From NCBI GenBank assembly GCA_026710085.1, contig JAPORT010000076.1, forward strand, positions 1 through 40,220: 40,220 nt of DNA. The letters are read 5' to 3'. Every line of letters begins with the position of its first letter. Positions within the stretch are counted from its first letter, which is position 1. Under the pieces are notes generated by a model. That model saw only the letters and a list, made by a program, of their open reading frames with translations, was not told the origin of the DNA and ran no database searches. This document shows, one piece after another, positions 16,444 through 25,812 of the stretch. The translations under genes and the position numbers were made by a program. This DNA is from Flavobacteriaceae bacterium (lineage in GTDB: Bacteria > Bacteroidota > Bacteroidia > Flavobacteriales > Flavobacteriaceae).

Positions 16444-17919
16444 ATGGAAAATTTTAAACCATTACACTTAAGCGAAATTCTTTTTGCTTCAAGTGATTCA
16501 AAACAATCGAAAATGGTTTCAAGTATGAAACAAAAGGGATTGATCAAAAAAATAGCCCCTAGAGTTTATACTTCAAACTTTGAAGATCCTCCTCAAGCAA
16601 TCATCAGAAGAAATCTTTTTTCCATACTTGGGAAATTATACCCTCAAGCTATTTTAAGCCATCGATCTGCATTTGAATTCAAACCAACGACTTCTGGAGA
16701 TATTTTTCTAACTTATACCTACACTAAAAACATCAGTTTACCTGGCGTCACCATACGATTTTTAAAAGGACAAGGACCCATTGAAGGTGATCAACCGTTT
16801 GTAGCGGATCTTTTTGTTTCTCAACAAGAAAGAGCCTTTCTTGAAAATTTACAAATCACAAAAAATATAGAATCTAAATCCAAAGTATTATCTCGATCTG
16901 ATATAGAAGAAAAATTAGATCAAATGATTCGTATTCATGGAGAAAATCACCTCCATCAATTTAGAGAAAAAGTAAAAAAGATTGCCAGAAAATTAAGCAT
17001 GCACCAAGAATATAAAAAATTGAACCATCTCATTGGTGCTTTACTTTCTTCAAAACCATCAAGCATTTTGATCTCCCCTTTGACAATGGCAAGAGCTTTT
17101 GGCCGTCCTTATGATCCCAACAGAATACAACTCTTTGAAACATTATGCCAATTTTTAAAACAAATTGAATTCATAAAGGTTCCCGATCCAAATGTTAGCA
17201 ACGTTCAGTTTAGAAATTTTGCTTTTTATGAATCTTATTTTTCAAATTATATAGAAGGAACGACTTTCGAATTAAACGAAGCGAAAAAAATCATTGAAAC
17301 CAAAACGCCATTACCCCATCGAGTCGATGATTCCCATGATATTCTTGGAACGTTTGAAATTGTTAACAATGTGTTAGAGATGAATAAAATCCCATCCACT
17401 GCCGAAGAAATGATGGAACTATTGCAATCGAGACATCAAATCCTTTTAAAATACAGAACATCAAATAATCCAGGAAAATTTAAAGAACAAAACAATCGAG
17501 CTGGAAACACGTTTTTTGTTGATTACAATCTAGTTAGAGGGACGCTGTCTAAAGGATTTGATTACTATAAGATTTTAGATCACCCCTTTGCAAAAGCTGC
17601 CTATATCCATTTTCTGATTAGTGAAGTCCATCCTTTTATGGATGGTAATGGTCGCATCGCTAGAATCATGATGAACGCTGAACTAGTCAAAGAGAACCGC
17701 TCTAAAATTATCATCCCTACAGTGTATCGAGATGATTATCTCGGAGCTCTTCGCTTATTGACCAGAAAAAACAAACCTAAAGTCTATATTCAAATGCTTC
17801 AAAGAGCACTAAAATTCAGTGTGACCATTTGTGATAACGATATGGTTGAAATCGAAAATCATTTGAATCAATGTCATGCTTTTCAAGAACCAAGCGAATC
17901 ATTACTGAAAATAGTTTGA
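16444..17919 (+). CDS. Fic-domain protein with AbiEi-like N-terminal domain
   Basis: The 491-residue protein has two parts. Residues 1 to about 140 look like the winged-helix and adjoining domain of AbiEi-type antitoxins (MKQKGLIKKIAPRVYTSN, then LYPQAILSHRSAFEF). The rest is a Fic AMP-transferase: the inhibitory motif S267-E271-G272 (SNYIEG) and the core HPFMDGNGRIAR at 396-407 with catalytic His396. The last Arg pair is IAR rather than TGR. The architecture suggests a self-regulating enzyme that binds DNA or a partner through its N-terminus. It is divergent from two unknown genes. Substrate and target are not readable. Confidence 0.85.
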   Translation: MENFKPLHLSEILFASSDSKQSKMVSSMKQKGLIKKIAPRVYTSNFEDPPQAIIRRNLFSILGKLYPQAILSHRSAFEFKPTTSGDIFLTYTYTKNISLPGVTIRFLKGQGPIEGDQPFVADLFVSQQERAFLENLQITKNIESKSKVLSRSDIEEKLDQMIRIHGENHLHQFREKVKKIARKLSMHQEYKKLNHLIGALLSSKPSSILISPLTMARAFGRPYDPNRIQLFETLCQFLKQIEFIKVPDPNVSNVQFRNFAFYESYFSNYIEGTTFELNEAKKIIETKTPLPHRVDDSHDILGTFEIVNNVLEMNKIPSTAEEMMELLQSRHQILLKYRTSNNPGKFKEQNNRAGNTFFVDYNLVRGTLSKGFDYYKILDHPFAKAAYIHFLISEVHPFMDGNGRIARIMMNAELVKENRSKIIIPTVYRDDYLGALRLLTRKNKPKVYIQMLQRALKFSVTICDNDMVEIENHLNQCHAFQEPSESLLKIV

Positions 17920-18020
17920 TGCGATTTTCAAAATCACATCGCAAATCTTCTTCAAAAAACGGAATTAATTTCCTGAATAGGAATCTTTACGTAAAAACTG
18001 TGGAAAATTGGATTTTAAAA

Positions 18021-19184
18021 CTACTTTTCTCTTGTCAACTTTCTTGAAAGAATAAGCTTTTGAATTTCTGAAGTACCCTCACCAATGGTGCATAGCTTAG
18101 AGTCCCTATAGTATTTTTCAACGGGATAATCTTTTAAATACCCGTAACCGGCCATTATTTGGACCGCTTCAGAGCTGACTTTCACGCATGTTTCGGAAGC
18201 AAATAATTTTGCCATACATACGGGAATCGCCGGATTTTCATTTATGTTGACGGCTTGAGCAGCATTTTTTATAAGTAAACGAGAGGCTTCAATGTCGGTA
18301 GCCATTTGAGCTATTTTAAAAGCAATCGCTTGAAAATCGATAATACGACGACCAAATTGCTCCCTCTTTTTAGCATGATCTAATGCTGCACGATAGGCCC
18401 CTTTGGCAATACCCAAAGAAAGCGCCGCGATGGAAACCCTTCCTCCTTCTAGAATCTTCATGGACTGGTTGTAACCTTCACCGATGTTTCCAAGCAAGTT
18501 CCCTTGATCGATGCAACAGTTGTCAAAAATCATCTCGGCTGTTTCCGATGCACGCATGCCAAGTTTATCATCTTTTTTACCAGTTAAAAAGCCTTTTGTT
18601 CCTCTTTCGACCACGAAAGCTGTAATCCCTTTGTTCTCACCTTCGACAAAAGCATTAGCTAAAACGACGGCCACATCCGATGAAGCCCCATGAGTGATGA
18701 AATTCTTTTGTCCATTGAGAATCCATTGATTATTTTGTTTAATCGCTTGTGTTTTCATTCCTCTTGCATCCGATCCGGCATCTAATTCCGTCAGTCCCCA
18801 AGCGCCAAGCCATGTGCCCTGTGCTAATTTTTTTAACCAACGCCGATGCTGCTGATCATTGCCAAACAAATAAATGTGGTTGGTACATAAAGAATTATGA
18901 GCGGCTATCGATAAGCCAAGAGCAGGATCAACAATAGAAATTTCTTCAATAATGGATGCATAGGCATGGTAGTCTAATTCAGCTCCACCCCATTTATTAG
19001 GAACCAAAACCCCCATTAACCCATATTTTCCTGCCAATCGCATGGTGTCGATAGGGAAAAACTGCTCTTCATCCCACTGTTTAACAAATGGGCTGATGTG
19101 ATGTATGGCAAAATCTTTAGCTGATTCTATGTGGTTAGAAATCAGTGGCTCCACAACGGAAACTTTTGAACTATCTTCAAGCAT
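18021..19184 (-). CDS. Acyl-CoA dehydrogenase
   Basis: The 387-residue FAD enzyme introduces the 2,3-double bond of acyl-CoA in beta-oxidation or branched-chain amino-acid breakdown. Landmarks are GLMGVLVPNKWGG, the FAD/substrate region LTELDAGSDARGMKT, NGQKNFITHG, EGYNQSMKILEGGRVSIAALSLGIA, KKREQFGRRI, and GEGTSEIQKLILSR. The Glu in GEGTSE is at the position of the catalytic base of short/medium-chain enzymes. Chain-length specificity is not clear. It is followed upstream by the AGCS symporter on the same strand. Confidence 0.93.
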   Translation of the reverse strand: MLEDSSKVSVVEPLISNHIESAKDFAIHHISPFVKQWDEEQFFPIDTMRLAGKYGLMGVLVPNKWGGAELDYHAYASIIEEISIVDPALGLSIAAHNSLCTNHIYLFGNDQQHRRWLKKLAQGTWLGAWGLTELDAGSDARGMKTQAIKQNNQWILNGQKNFITHGASSDVAVVLANAFVEGENKGITAFVVERGTKGFLTGKKDDKLGMRASETAEMIFDNCCIDQGNLLGNIGEGYNQSMKILEGGRVSIAALSLGIAKGAYRAALDHAKKREQFGRRIIDFQAIAFKIAQMATDIEASRLLIKNAAQAVNINENPAIPVCMAKLFASETCVKVSSEAVQIMAGYGYLKDYPVEKYYRDSKLCTIGEGTSEIQKLILSRKLTREK

Positions 19185-19254
19185 AAGTAAAAACGAGTAT
19201 CGCTTTTTTTCTCAAATAGATTGCAAATATAATGAGGTCAGTTATGCCGATAAA

Positions 19255-20967
19255 TTATTTAAATTTTGAACCCACAATGGCTTTTAAATATGAGTTTAAC
19301 TCTCGCCTCACTCGAGGAAAAAGAATAAATAGACCAATCATATTTGGAAACACCAATGCAAGTATCATAGCATCAGCAAACCGAACGACCGAATCTAAAG
19401 TAATTGAAGCCCCGACAACCACAAAAAACAAAAACAATATTTTAAAACTCAAATCAGAAAGTTGACTTCTACCAAAAAGATATTTCCATGACTGAATGCC
19501 ATAATAAGACCAAGAAATCATAGTAGAAAAAGCAAACAAAATGACGGCAATCGTCAATATATACGAGAAGCCAGGTAACACTGAATCAAAGGCTCTAGAA
19601 GTTAAATCAACGCCACCAAGCTGTTCTCCTGTTTCATTAAGCACCACACCACTACTTTCAACATTACCATAAGTGAACTGACTTTGAAAATTACCATCAC
19701 TAAAATTAAAAAAGATAATCACCAATGCGGTCATCGTACAAATAATAACGGTATCTATAAACGGTTCCAATAAAGCCACAATGCCTTCAGAGGCTGGATG
19801 TTTCGTTTTGACCGCGGAATGAGCGATGGCAGCAGAACCGGCTCCCGCCTCATTAGAAAAGGCAGCTCTTCTAAAGCCAACAATCAATACCCCAATAAAC
19901 CCTCCCAATCCAGCCATTGGTGTAAAAGCACTATTAAAAATCAAAACAAAAGCATCATCGATATATCTGATATTTACGGCTAAAATAATCAGCGTGGCGA
20001 CGATATATATTCCAGCCATTATTGGAACAATTCGCGAAGTAAAGTTGGCGATTCTTTTGATGCCACCAATGATCACAATACCAACCAAAAAAGCGAAAAT
20101 CAACCCAGTAACAAAACCAGAGGCTCCGCCTTCTAAATTCAAAAGAGTGGTTATTTGATCTGTGGCCTGGTTGGATTGAAACATATTCCCTCCTCCTAAG
20201 GCTCCTCCAACACAAAAAACAGCGAAGAGACCCGCTAATATTTTTCCGACGACACCCATACCAAATCCCATTTCTTTCAATCCTCGAGAGAGATAATACA
20301 TGGGGCCACCATGCACCACTCCATTATGGTCTACATCACGATATTTAACACCTAGTGTGCATTCAACAAACTTGGTAGACATCCCAAACAGTCCACAAAC
20401 AATCATCCAAAAAGTGGCTCCAGGGCCGCCAAGGGCAATAGCAACAGCCACGCCCGCTATATTGCCCAATCCGACCGTCCCAGATACGGCTGTAGTGAGA
20501 GCTTGAAAATGACTTACTTCGCCATCTTTTGATTTTTTATCCTTCAAATTGTCATATTTTCCTCTTACCGTATCAATAGCTAGTTTGAATTTTGTAACAT
20601 TTGGAAACTTAAAGACGATCGTAAAAAATAATGCTCCTACGGCTAAAAGAATCACGACAAAGGGAATAGAATGTTTTTTTGAAAGTGGAACTTGAAAGAA
20701 AACGATACTTTCCCAAACAGAAGCAATTGGTCCAAAACCTTGATCGATTCGATCATCTAATCCTAAACGAGTCTCTTCTGAAATCGGCTCACTAGGTGGA
20801 GCATTTTCATCAATATCATTTTGAGTTACATCAATATGATCCTCAGAAACAACGATAGTATCATCACTAATTGGTTGATTTGATTGATTGACATCTTGAG
20901 AGAATAGCACCGTTCCATGTAACAGAATCCATGCTATTGAAATTTTTTTGAAATAAATTGACTTCAT
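19255..20967 (-). CDS. AGCS-family sodium/amino-acid (alanine/glycine) symporter
   Basis: The 570-residue membrane protein has the AGCS core: SHFQALTTAVSGTVGLGNIAG, ALGGPGATFWMI, GGPMYYLSRGL, AAFSNEAGAGSAAIAHSA and MISWSYYGIQSW. It imports alanine or glycine with sodium. Before the first core helix it has a cleavable-looking signal (to about residue 24) and an acidic, low-complexity segment of about 50 residues rich in Asp and Glu, which should face the periplasm. A possible promoter (TTG-N21-TATCTTTC) lies upstream, with an imperfect -7 box. Confidence 0.92.
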   Translation of the reverse strand: MKSIYFKKISIAWILLHGTVLFSQDVNQSNQPISDDTIVVSEDHIDVTQNDIDENAPPSEPISEETRLGLDDRIDQGFGPIASVWESIVFFQVPLSKKHSIPFVVILLAVGALFFTIVFKFPNVTKFKLAIDTVRGKYDNLKDKKSKDGEVSHFQALTTAVSGTVGLGNIAGVAVAIALGGPGATFWMIVCGLFGMSTKFVECTLGVKYRDVDHNGVVHGGPMYYLSRGLKEMGFGMGVVGKILAGLFAVFCVGGALGGGNMFQSNQATDQITTLLNLEGGASGFVTGLIFAFLVGIVIIGGIKRIANFTSRIVPIMAGIYIVATLIILAVNIRYIDDAFVLIFNSAFTPMAGLGGFIGVLIVGFRRAAFSNEAGAGSAAIAHSAVKTKHPASEGIVALLEPFIDTVIICTMTALVIIFFNFSDGNFQSQFTYGNVESSGVVLNETGEQLGGVDLTSRAFDSVLPGFSYILTIAVILFAFSTMISWSYYGIQSWKYLFGRSQLSDLSFKILFLFFVVVGASITLDSVVRFADAMILALVFPNMIGLFILFPRVRRELNSYLKAIVGSKFK

Positions 20968-21183
20968 TTTATGTTTTGGATGGAGTTTTCTAAAATTGGG
21001 TAATGATATACAATAAAACCTTGACTGAAAGATAAATACTTTTTTTATACACTTTCAATCAATCCCGGTTTGAAAGCAAAAGTTGGTTATAAAGTCAAAT
21101 ATAGTCATTTGATTGAAGCGAATTCATTTGATTTCCTACGAAGGATATAGTTATTTCAACTTTTTAATGAATGGATGAAACGT

Positions 21184-21405
21184 TTACAAATCAAATACGG
21201 AAGGTCTTTTCCGATAAACCATATCCTTGAAAGTTTGCAAAATAGCAATTAATAAATACAAAATGGGGCCACCTAAAATGGTGATAAAGGAGGTATAGAT
21301 AAAAAAAAGACGCACACTAGTGACTTTCATCCCCAATAAATTGGCAATTCGAGTACATACTGAAAAACCATATTGTTCAAAAAAAACACGAAGTTTTAAA
21401 ATCAT
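21184..21405 (-). CDS. PspC-domain small membrane protein
   Basis: The 73-residue protein has the PspC fold: FGFSVCTRIA-type opening (GFSVCTRIANLLGM), SVRLFFIYTSF, and one hydrophobic segment (FITILGGPILYLLIAIL) followed by basic residues. Short stand-alone PspC proteins of this size are common in Bacteroidota and are linked to envelope stress by family association. It is 14 bases downstream of the rhodanese gene and probably co-transcribed. Confidence 0.8.
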   Translation of the reverse strand: MILKLRVFFEQYGFSVCTRIANLLGMKVTSVRLFFIYTSFITILGGPILYLLIAILQTFKDMVYRKRPSVFDL

Positions 21406-21419
21406 TGTGAATCGAATGA

Positions 21420-21731
21420 TTAAGGATTATCTATTGAACCATTCCATTTTTCTAGACCTCCAGTTAAATTATAGCAATTGAGATTTTCTAATTTTTTCAT
21501 CAGATGGCATGCTTTAGCTCCTCTGATTCCAGCCTTGCAATACACAAAGTAATTTTTGGATTTATCTAATTTTTGGATTTCCTTTAAAAAGGATTCTGTT
21601 TGTTTGATATCAATCAATGTGGCGTTAGGAATATGTCCCCTATTATATTCTTTTAGGGTTCTAACATCGATAATTTGGGTATTTGGTTTGCTCCGGAGTT
21701 CTTGAACCCATTGAGTTCTTTCTAAATTCAA
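21420..21731 (-). CDS. Single-domain rhodanese-like sulfurtransferase
   Basis: The 103-residue cytosolic protein has a complete rhodanese fold: IIDVRTLKEYNRGHIPNATLI, then the active-site loop YCKAGIRGAKA with the persulfide Cys65, and a closing LTGGLEKW. It would transfer sulfur from thiosulfate or a persulfide donor. No signal peptide is seen. It precedes the PspC gene, and PspC-rhodanese pairing recalls the E. coli psp operon in which PspE is a rhodanese, though that one is periplasmic. Confidence 0.9.
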   Translation of the reverse strand: MNLERTQWVQELRSKPNTQIIDVRTLKEYNRGHIPNATLIDIKQTESFLKEIQKLDKSKNYFVYCKAGIRGAKACHLMKKLENLNCYNLTGGLEKWNGSIDNP

Positions 21732-21979
21732 ACGTTGACGATTTAAAAATCAAATATAATATTTGATTTTTGATTGAACCTATCAAGTTGACCAAAGTGT
21801 TTTTAAGTTTAAAAAAGTTAGGAGCCCTACCGTATAACGGTTATCATTCTTACACAATATTCATGCTATTTCTGTAAATCATACCTAAGGGTCAAAAACT
21901 GGAATTATAGTGAAGTTCTTTTTTGCGTTAATTTTGGAGTACCATTCGTTCAACACCTTAAATCAATCTCATTAAGATT

Positions 21980-23134
21980 ATGAACTTGTCGTTTTGGAAC
22001 CATAAAAGAAAACTAAAAGAGAATTTACTTGATCGAGGAAAAGCGAGGTATTTTCATGGACGCAGAAAAGAAATCGACAAATTCAAATCACTAATGTGGG
22101 AAACTAAAAAAAATCAATCCGGAACATCTTTTTTAGTTCAAGGTTCCCCCGGTGTTGGGAAAACTGCATTATTAGAAGAATTGAAAACCGTGGTTGATAA
22201 AAAAAAATGGCGGGTTTGTCACATTCCAATGAGAGCTTTATGGGATGTCGATGAATTATATCGTTGGGTGTCTAATAAATCATCTTATCGTTCGACTGAT
22301 TCTTTTGCTAGATTTGATGTTCATATAGTAAAAGCTGGGGTAAAAAAAACAAAAACGGTTCATCCTTCATTGCTCAAGGTCATCAAGAAAATCAAAAAAA
22401 AACCAACCTTGATTGTTTTAGACGAAGCACAACGATTAGGATATAATCGCGTGATTTCCGAAGATAATGAACGAGACTTTTTAGATGTTTTTGATTATTT
22501 ACACAATCTTAAAACCAAGAAAGGGTTTATTTTCTTAATAGGTGGATTGGGGATGACGGAAGATATTTTTGATCGACTGGGCGTTGCTTCTAGATTTAAC
22601 GAAGATTGCGTTATTAATCTTCCAGCACTAGACAAAACGGCTGAGAGAGCTATTTTGAAAAATTGGATTATCAATGAAGGCGGATCAAAAGAAAGTAATC
22701 CAAAGGTTCATTTTTGGATTGATGAGATTGTGAAAGAAACCCACGGATGGCCTTTACATATTAACTGTTATGCAAAATCTGCAGCCAATTATCTACAAAA
22801 AAATAATGTGGCGATGACAAATGATGGATTAAAAAAAGTATTGCGTGAAGGCAGGAATAAAAAAATAAAATACTATGAAAAAAGATTAAAGAGTTTTGAT
22901 GACAAAGAAGTTGATTCTATTGCTAAATTTTTGCAACAAAATCAAAACCAAGAAAGCTTTAGTAAAGACACCATTCTTGAGTTTTTTAGAAGGTATTATC
23001 CTTTCGAAAAATCGATGAATATTTATTTTCGATTGGTAGAAAAAGGAGTTTTTCATCGAAACTCGGATAGAAAATATATTATTCCTGTTCCTTCGATGCG
23101 CAAGTGGTTAATGAAACTTCACGAAGGCGACTGA
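21980..23134 (+). CDS. AAA/STAND-like ATPase of unknown role
   Basis: The 384-residue protein has Walker A GSPGVGKT (55-62), Walker B LIVLDEAQ (144-151), a sensor-like segment (GFIFLIGGLGMTEDIF) and a helical C-terminal part with a winged-helix-like end. The layout resembles Orc1/Cdc6- or TniB-like AAA proteins that bind DNA or partner proteins; I cannot assign a function. The N-terminal RGKARYFHGRRKE motif recurs in the frameshifted copy at 1-240, so this is a multicopy family in the genome. Codon use is like the neighbours. No transposase is adjacent. It may belong to a mobile element or defence module. Confidence 0.7.
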   Translation: MNLSFWNHKRKLKENLLDRGKARYFHGRRKEIDKFKSLMWETKKNQSGTSFLVQGSPGVGKTALLEELKTVVDKKKWRVCHIPMRALWDVDELYRWVSNKSSYRSTDSFARFDVHIVKAGVKKTKTVHPSLLKVIKKIKKKPTLIVLDEAQRLGYNRVISEDNERDFLDVFDYLHNLKTKKGFIFLIGGLGMTEDIFDRLGVASRFNEDCVINLPALDKTAERAILKNWIINEGGSKESNPKVHFWIDEIVKETHGWPLHINCYAKSAANYLQKNNVAMTNDGLKKVLREGRNKKIKYYEKRLKSFDDKEVDSIAKFLQQNQNQESFSKDTILEFFRRYYPFEKSMNIYFRLVEKGVFHRNSDRKYIIPVPSMRKWLMKLHEGD

Positions 23135-23169
23135 CTGGTTTTGGGAAAACAAAACCGGAACTAGAAAAA

Positions 23170-23379
23170 ATGAAAAGGATCAAACAAGCAACAATAGAAA
23201 TCATTCGAAGTGAGATAATCCGTGGGATGTTACAAACAATTTTAGACTCCTCTGGCAATTTGATATGTCATGCCATCCACACTTCTTTCCACTGGAAAGA
23301 TAAAATCAACATGGGTCACGTTGCATTAGCGGATGAAACAGGACATCTAATAAATGAAAATCTAATTGCTATGACTTAA
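23170..23379 (+). CDS. Small unrecognised ORF after the ATPase
   Basis: The 69-residue reading frame starts MKRIKQATIEIIRSEIIRG and contains HAIHTSFHWKDKINMGHVAL. I do not recognise it. A longer start at 23104 would overlap the ATPase by 31 bases, so I prefer the ATG at 23170, preceded by an A-rich stretch. It could be a real small partner of the ATPase or a chance frame. Confidence 0.3.
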   Translation: MKRIKQATIEIIRSEIIRGMLQTILDSSGNLICHAIHTSFHWKDKINMGHVALADETGHLINENLIAMT

Positions 23380-23838
23380 TGGATTAGGGGATAGAATGGT
23401 GCGACACGACATCATCAGCTTCAAAGTTTCCGTTTTTTCTAATGAGATGGTTTAATCCACTCAAAGAAATATCAAGATAGAATCATGTAAGTTTATCAAA
23501 AGTCGATTGAGGCAAAGGAGTACCTTCATTGTAAAGGGATCTAGCATCGTAACAAAACAAAAAATGTGATGTCCTCAAAAGAATACATGTCGATGCTTTT
23601 GGCCATCATCCGCTTTTTTCTAATTGGAGATTCAAAATAAAAACGTGTTCTCGTATCAAGTGCAATACATATCATGATAGAGCTAAATTGATTAATGGGA
23701 ATTATCAATAAAAATTTACTTTTGAACCTCTGTTTTTACTTAAAAAGCATTTATTTATTTGGATCAGCCGTTGACTCATTCCTCATACCAATTTAACATC
23801 TTTCGATCGCATTTAATGGCCTTTTTTGGATCTAACTA
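23380..23838. other. Gene-poor stretch upstream of trpE, possible minus-strand remnant
   Basis: No intact gene is seen in these 459 bases. On the minus strand an open stretch reads CYDARSLYNEGTPLPQ and, beyond one in-frame stop, YLDISLSGLNHLIRKNG, which looks like decayed coding sequence of unknown origin. I could not find a leader peptide with tandem Trp codons or a clear terminator/antiterminator pair before trpE. A consensus promoter is not obvious either. Confidence 0.35.
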
Positions 23839-25242
23839 ATGGCAAAATTTCGCTTTAAAACAGAGTCTATTAAACTACAAGCGGATTTGTTGACTCCTGT
23901 TGAAGTCTATTTAAAGCTAAGAGATCACTATCCCAATAGTATTCTTTTAGAAAGTAGTGATTATGCCGGGCAGAACAAAAGTTTTTCTTACATCTGCTGT
24001 AATCCAATTGCTTCTATTACTATCAAAGACCATTCCGTTTCTTATCGTTATCCCAATGAAAGAACCTATCATAAGGATATTACTTCTAAGGATAGTGTTG
24101 CTGAAATGATTCACAATTTCGCCAAACATTTCTATTTTGAAAAGCCACATACGGAGTTTATCACCCATGGTATGTTTGGCTTTATGGCTCATGAAGCGAT
24201 ACAGTATTTTGAAGATATTAAGCTCAATGATTCAAAACCTGGATTTGATATTCCTCAAATCTTTTATGCTGTATACCAAAATGTCATCGCCATCAGCTTA
24301 TTCAGTCATGAGGCCTATATCTATTCTCATATCACAGAAGACAAACAACATAATGTCCAAGAAGTCCTCAAATTCATCACTAATTCCACAGCCTTAGAAT
24401 ACCCATTCAAAGCCATTGGTGAACCTCATTCAAACATGGATGATAATGAATTCCTTGATTTGGTTGAAAGAGCAAAATGGCACTGCAAAAGAGGTGATGT
24501 CTTCCAATTAGTCTTGTCTAGAAGGTTTTCTCGTGAATTCAAAGGAGATGAATTTAACGTTTATCGAGCCTTGAGAAGCATCAATCCTTCCCCGTACCAA
24601 TATTTTTTTGATTACGGTAATTTTAAAATTTTTGGCTCTTCACCTGAATCCCATTTGGTGGTTAAAGATGGGCGTGCTGAAATTCATCCAATCGCCGGTA
24701 CTTTCAAAAGAACTGGAAATAATCTTGAAGATACTGCATCGGCTGAAAAACTACTTCAAGATGCCAAAGAAAATAGTGAACATGTCATGTTGGTAGATTT
24801 AGCCCGTAATGATTTGAGTCGAAATGGATCGAAAGTTCAAGTGGTAAAAAATCGAGAAGTCCAGTTTTTTTCACATGTGATTCATTTGGTATCCAAAGTT
24901 ACTGCCCAGTTAAATCCCCATGTCTCTGTTTTTCAATTAATGGCGGATACTTTTCCTGCGGGGACTCTCAGCGGGGCTCCTAAACATCGTGCCTTGGAAC
25001 TTATCGACCAATACGAGCGGACACGTCGAAACTTCTATGGAGGGGCTATTGGCTACATTGATTTCTATGGAAAATTTGATCATGCCATCTTGATTCGATC
25101 CTTTTTGAGTATTCATCAAGAATTACACTACCAAGGGGGTGCCGGTTTAGTGGTTGATTCGAATTCCAAAGCCGAATTAGAAGAAGTCAATAACAAATTA
25201 AGAGCCTTAGAGCAATCCATTATTGAAGCTGAAAAAATATGA
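23839..25242 (+). CDS. trpE: Anthranilate synthase component I
   Basis: The 467-residue enzyme makes anthranilate from chorismate with ammonia supplied by TrpG. The Trp feedback-site motif LLESSDYAG lies near residues 36-44. The chorismate-binding C-terminal domain shows VFQLVLSRRF, NPSPYQYFFDYG, GSSPESHLV, HPIAGTFKRTG, DLARNDLSRNG and FPAGTLSGAPK. First gene of the complete trp operon, it overlaps trpG by 4 bases (ATGA type). The intact LLES motif argues for normal feedback inhibition. Confidence 0.97.
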   Translation: MAKFRFKTESIKLQADLLTPVEVYLKLRDHYPNSILLESSDYAGQNKSFSYICCNPIASITIKDHSVSYRYPNERTYHKDITSKDSVAEMIHNFAKHFYFEKPHTEFITHGMFGFMAHEAIQYFEDIKLNDSKPGFDIPQIFYAVYQNVIAISLFSHEAYIYSHITEDKQHNVQEVLKFITNSTALEYPFKAIGEPHSNMDDNEFLDLVERAKWHCKRGDVFQLVLSRRFSREFKGDEFNVYRALRSINPSPYQYFFDYGNFKIFGSSPESHLVVKDGRAEIHPIAGTFKRTGNNLEDTASAEKLLQDAKENSEHVMLVDLARNDLSRNGSKVQVVKNREVQFFSHVIHLVSKVTAQLNPHVSVFQLMADTFPAGTLSGAPKHRALELIDQYERTRRNFYGGAIGYIDFYGKFDHAILIRSFLSIHQELHYQGGAGLVVDSNSKAELEEVNNKLRALEQSIIEAEKI

Positions 25243-25808
25243 GAGTTAAAAGTGTGTTTGTCATTGATAATTATGATTCATTTACATACAACCTAGTTCA
25301 CTATTTAAAAGAATTGGACTGCCAAGTCACTGTGAAAAGAAATGATGCTTTCAACATTTCAGAAGTCAAAAGGTATGAATACATCATGATTTCACCGGGT
25401 CCTGGATTGCCCATAGATTCAGGAAACCTATTAGACACTATTAAAAAATATGCTCCCACTAAAAAAATTTTTGGAATTTGTTTGGGACAACAAGCGATTG
25501 CTGAAAGTTTTGGTGGATCACTCATGAATTTAGATAAAGTATACCACGGTGTATCGACCGATATCAACATCACAACTGATGATCTTCTTTTTGAGGGCTT
25601 ACCAAACGTATTCCAAGCCGGTAGATATCATTCTTGGGTCGTTAAAACCCCTCTTCCCAGTTGTTTGGTGGCCACATCTTTTGATTCGGAACAAAATCTC
25701 ATGTCGCTACGTCATGAGACTTTTAATGTCCGAAGTGTTCAGTTTCATCCTGAGTCTATTTTGACTCCCTATGGAAAAAAAATGATTGAAAACTGGGTTC
25801 ATTCTTGA
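25239..25808 (+). CDS. trpG: Anthranilate synthase component II (glutamine amidotransferase)
   Basis: The 189-residue class I amidotransferase supplies ammonia to TrpE. The opening is VFVIDNYDSFTYNLVHYL, with PGPGLP, the nucleophile in GICLGQQAIAESFGG, and the His-Glu of the triad in VQFHPESILT. It is not fused to TrpD. The start overlaps trpE by 4 bases, so translational coupling is likely. Confidence 0.97.
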   Translation: MRVKSVFVIDNYDSFTYNLVHYLKELDCQVTVKRNDAFNISEVKRYEYIMISPGPGLPIDSGNLLDTIKKYAPTKKIFGICLGQQAIAESFGGSLMNLDKVYHGVSTDINITTDDLLFEGLPNVFQAGRYHSWVVKTPLPSCLVATSFDSEQNLMSLRHETFNVRSVQFHPESILTPYGKKMIENWVHS

Positions 25809-25812
25809 GCAT

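Noticed and set aside
18383-20506. Plus-strand frames inside the acyl-CoA dehydrogenase and AGCS genes
   Set aside because: They are antisense shadows of clear coding genes, with no family features.
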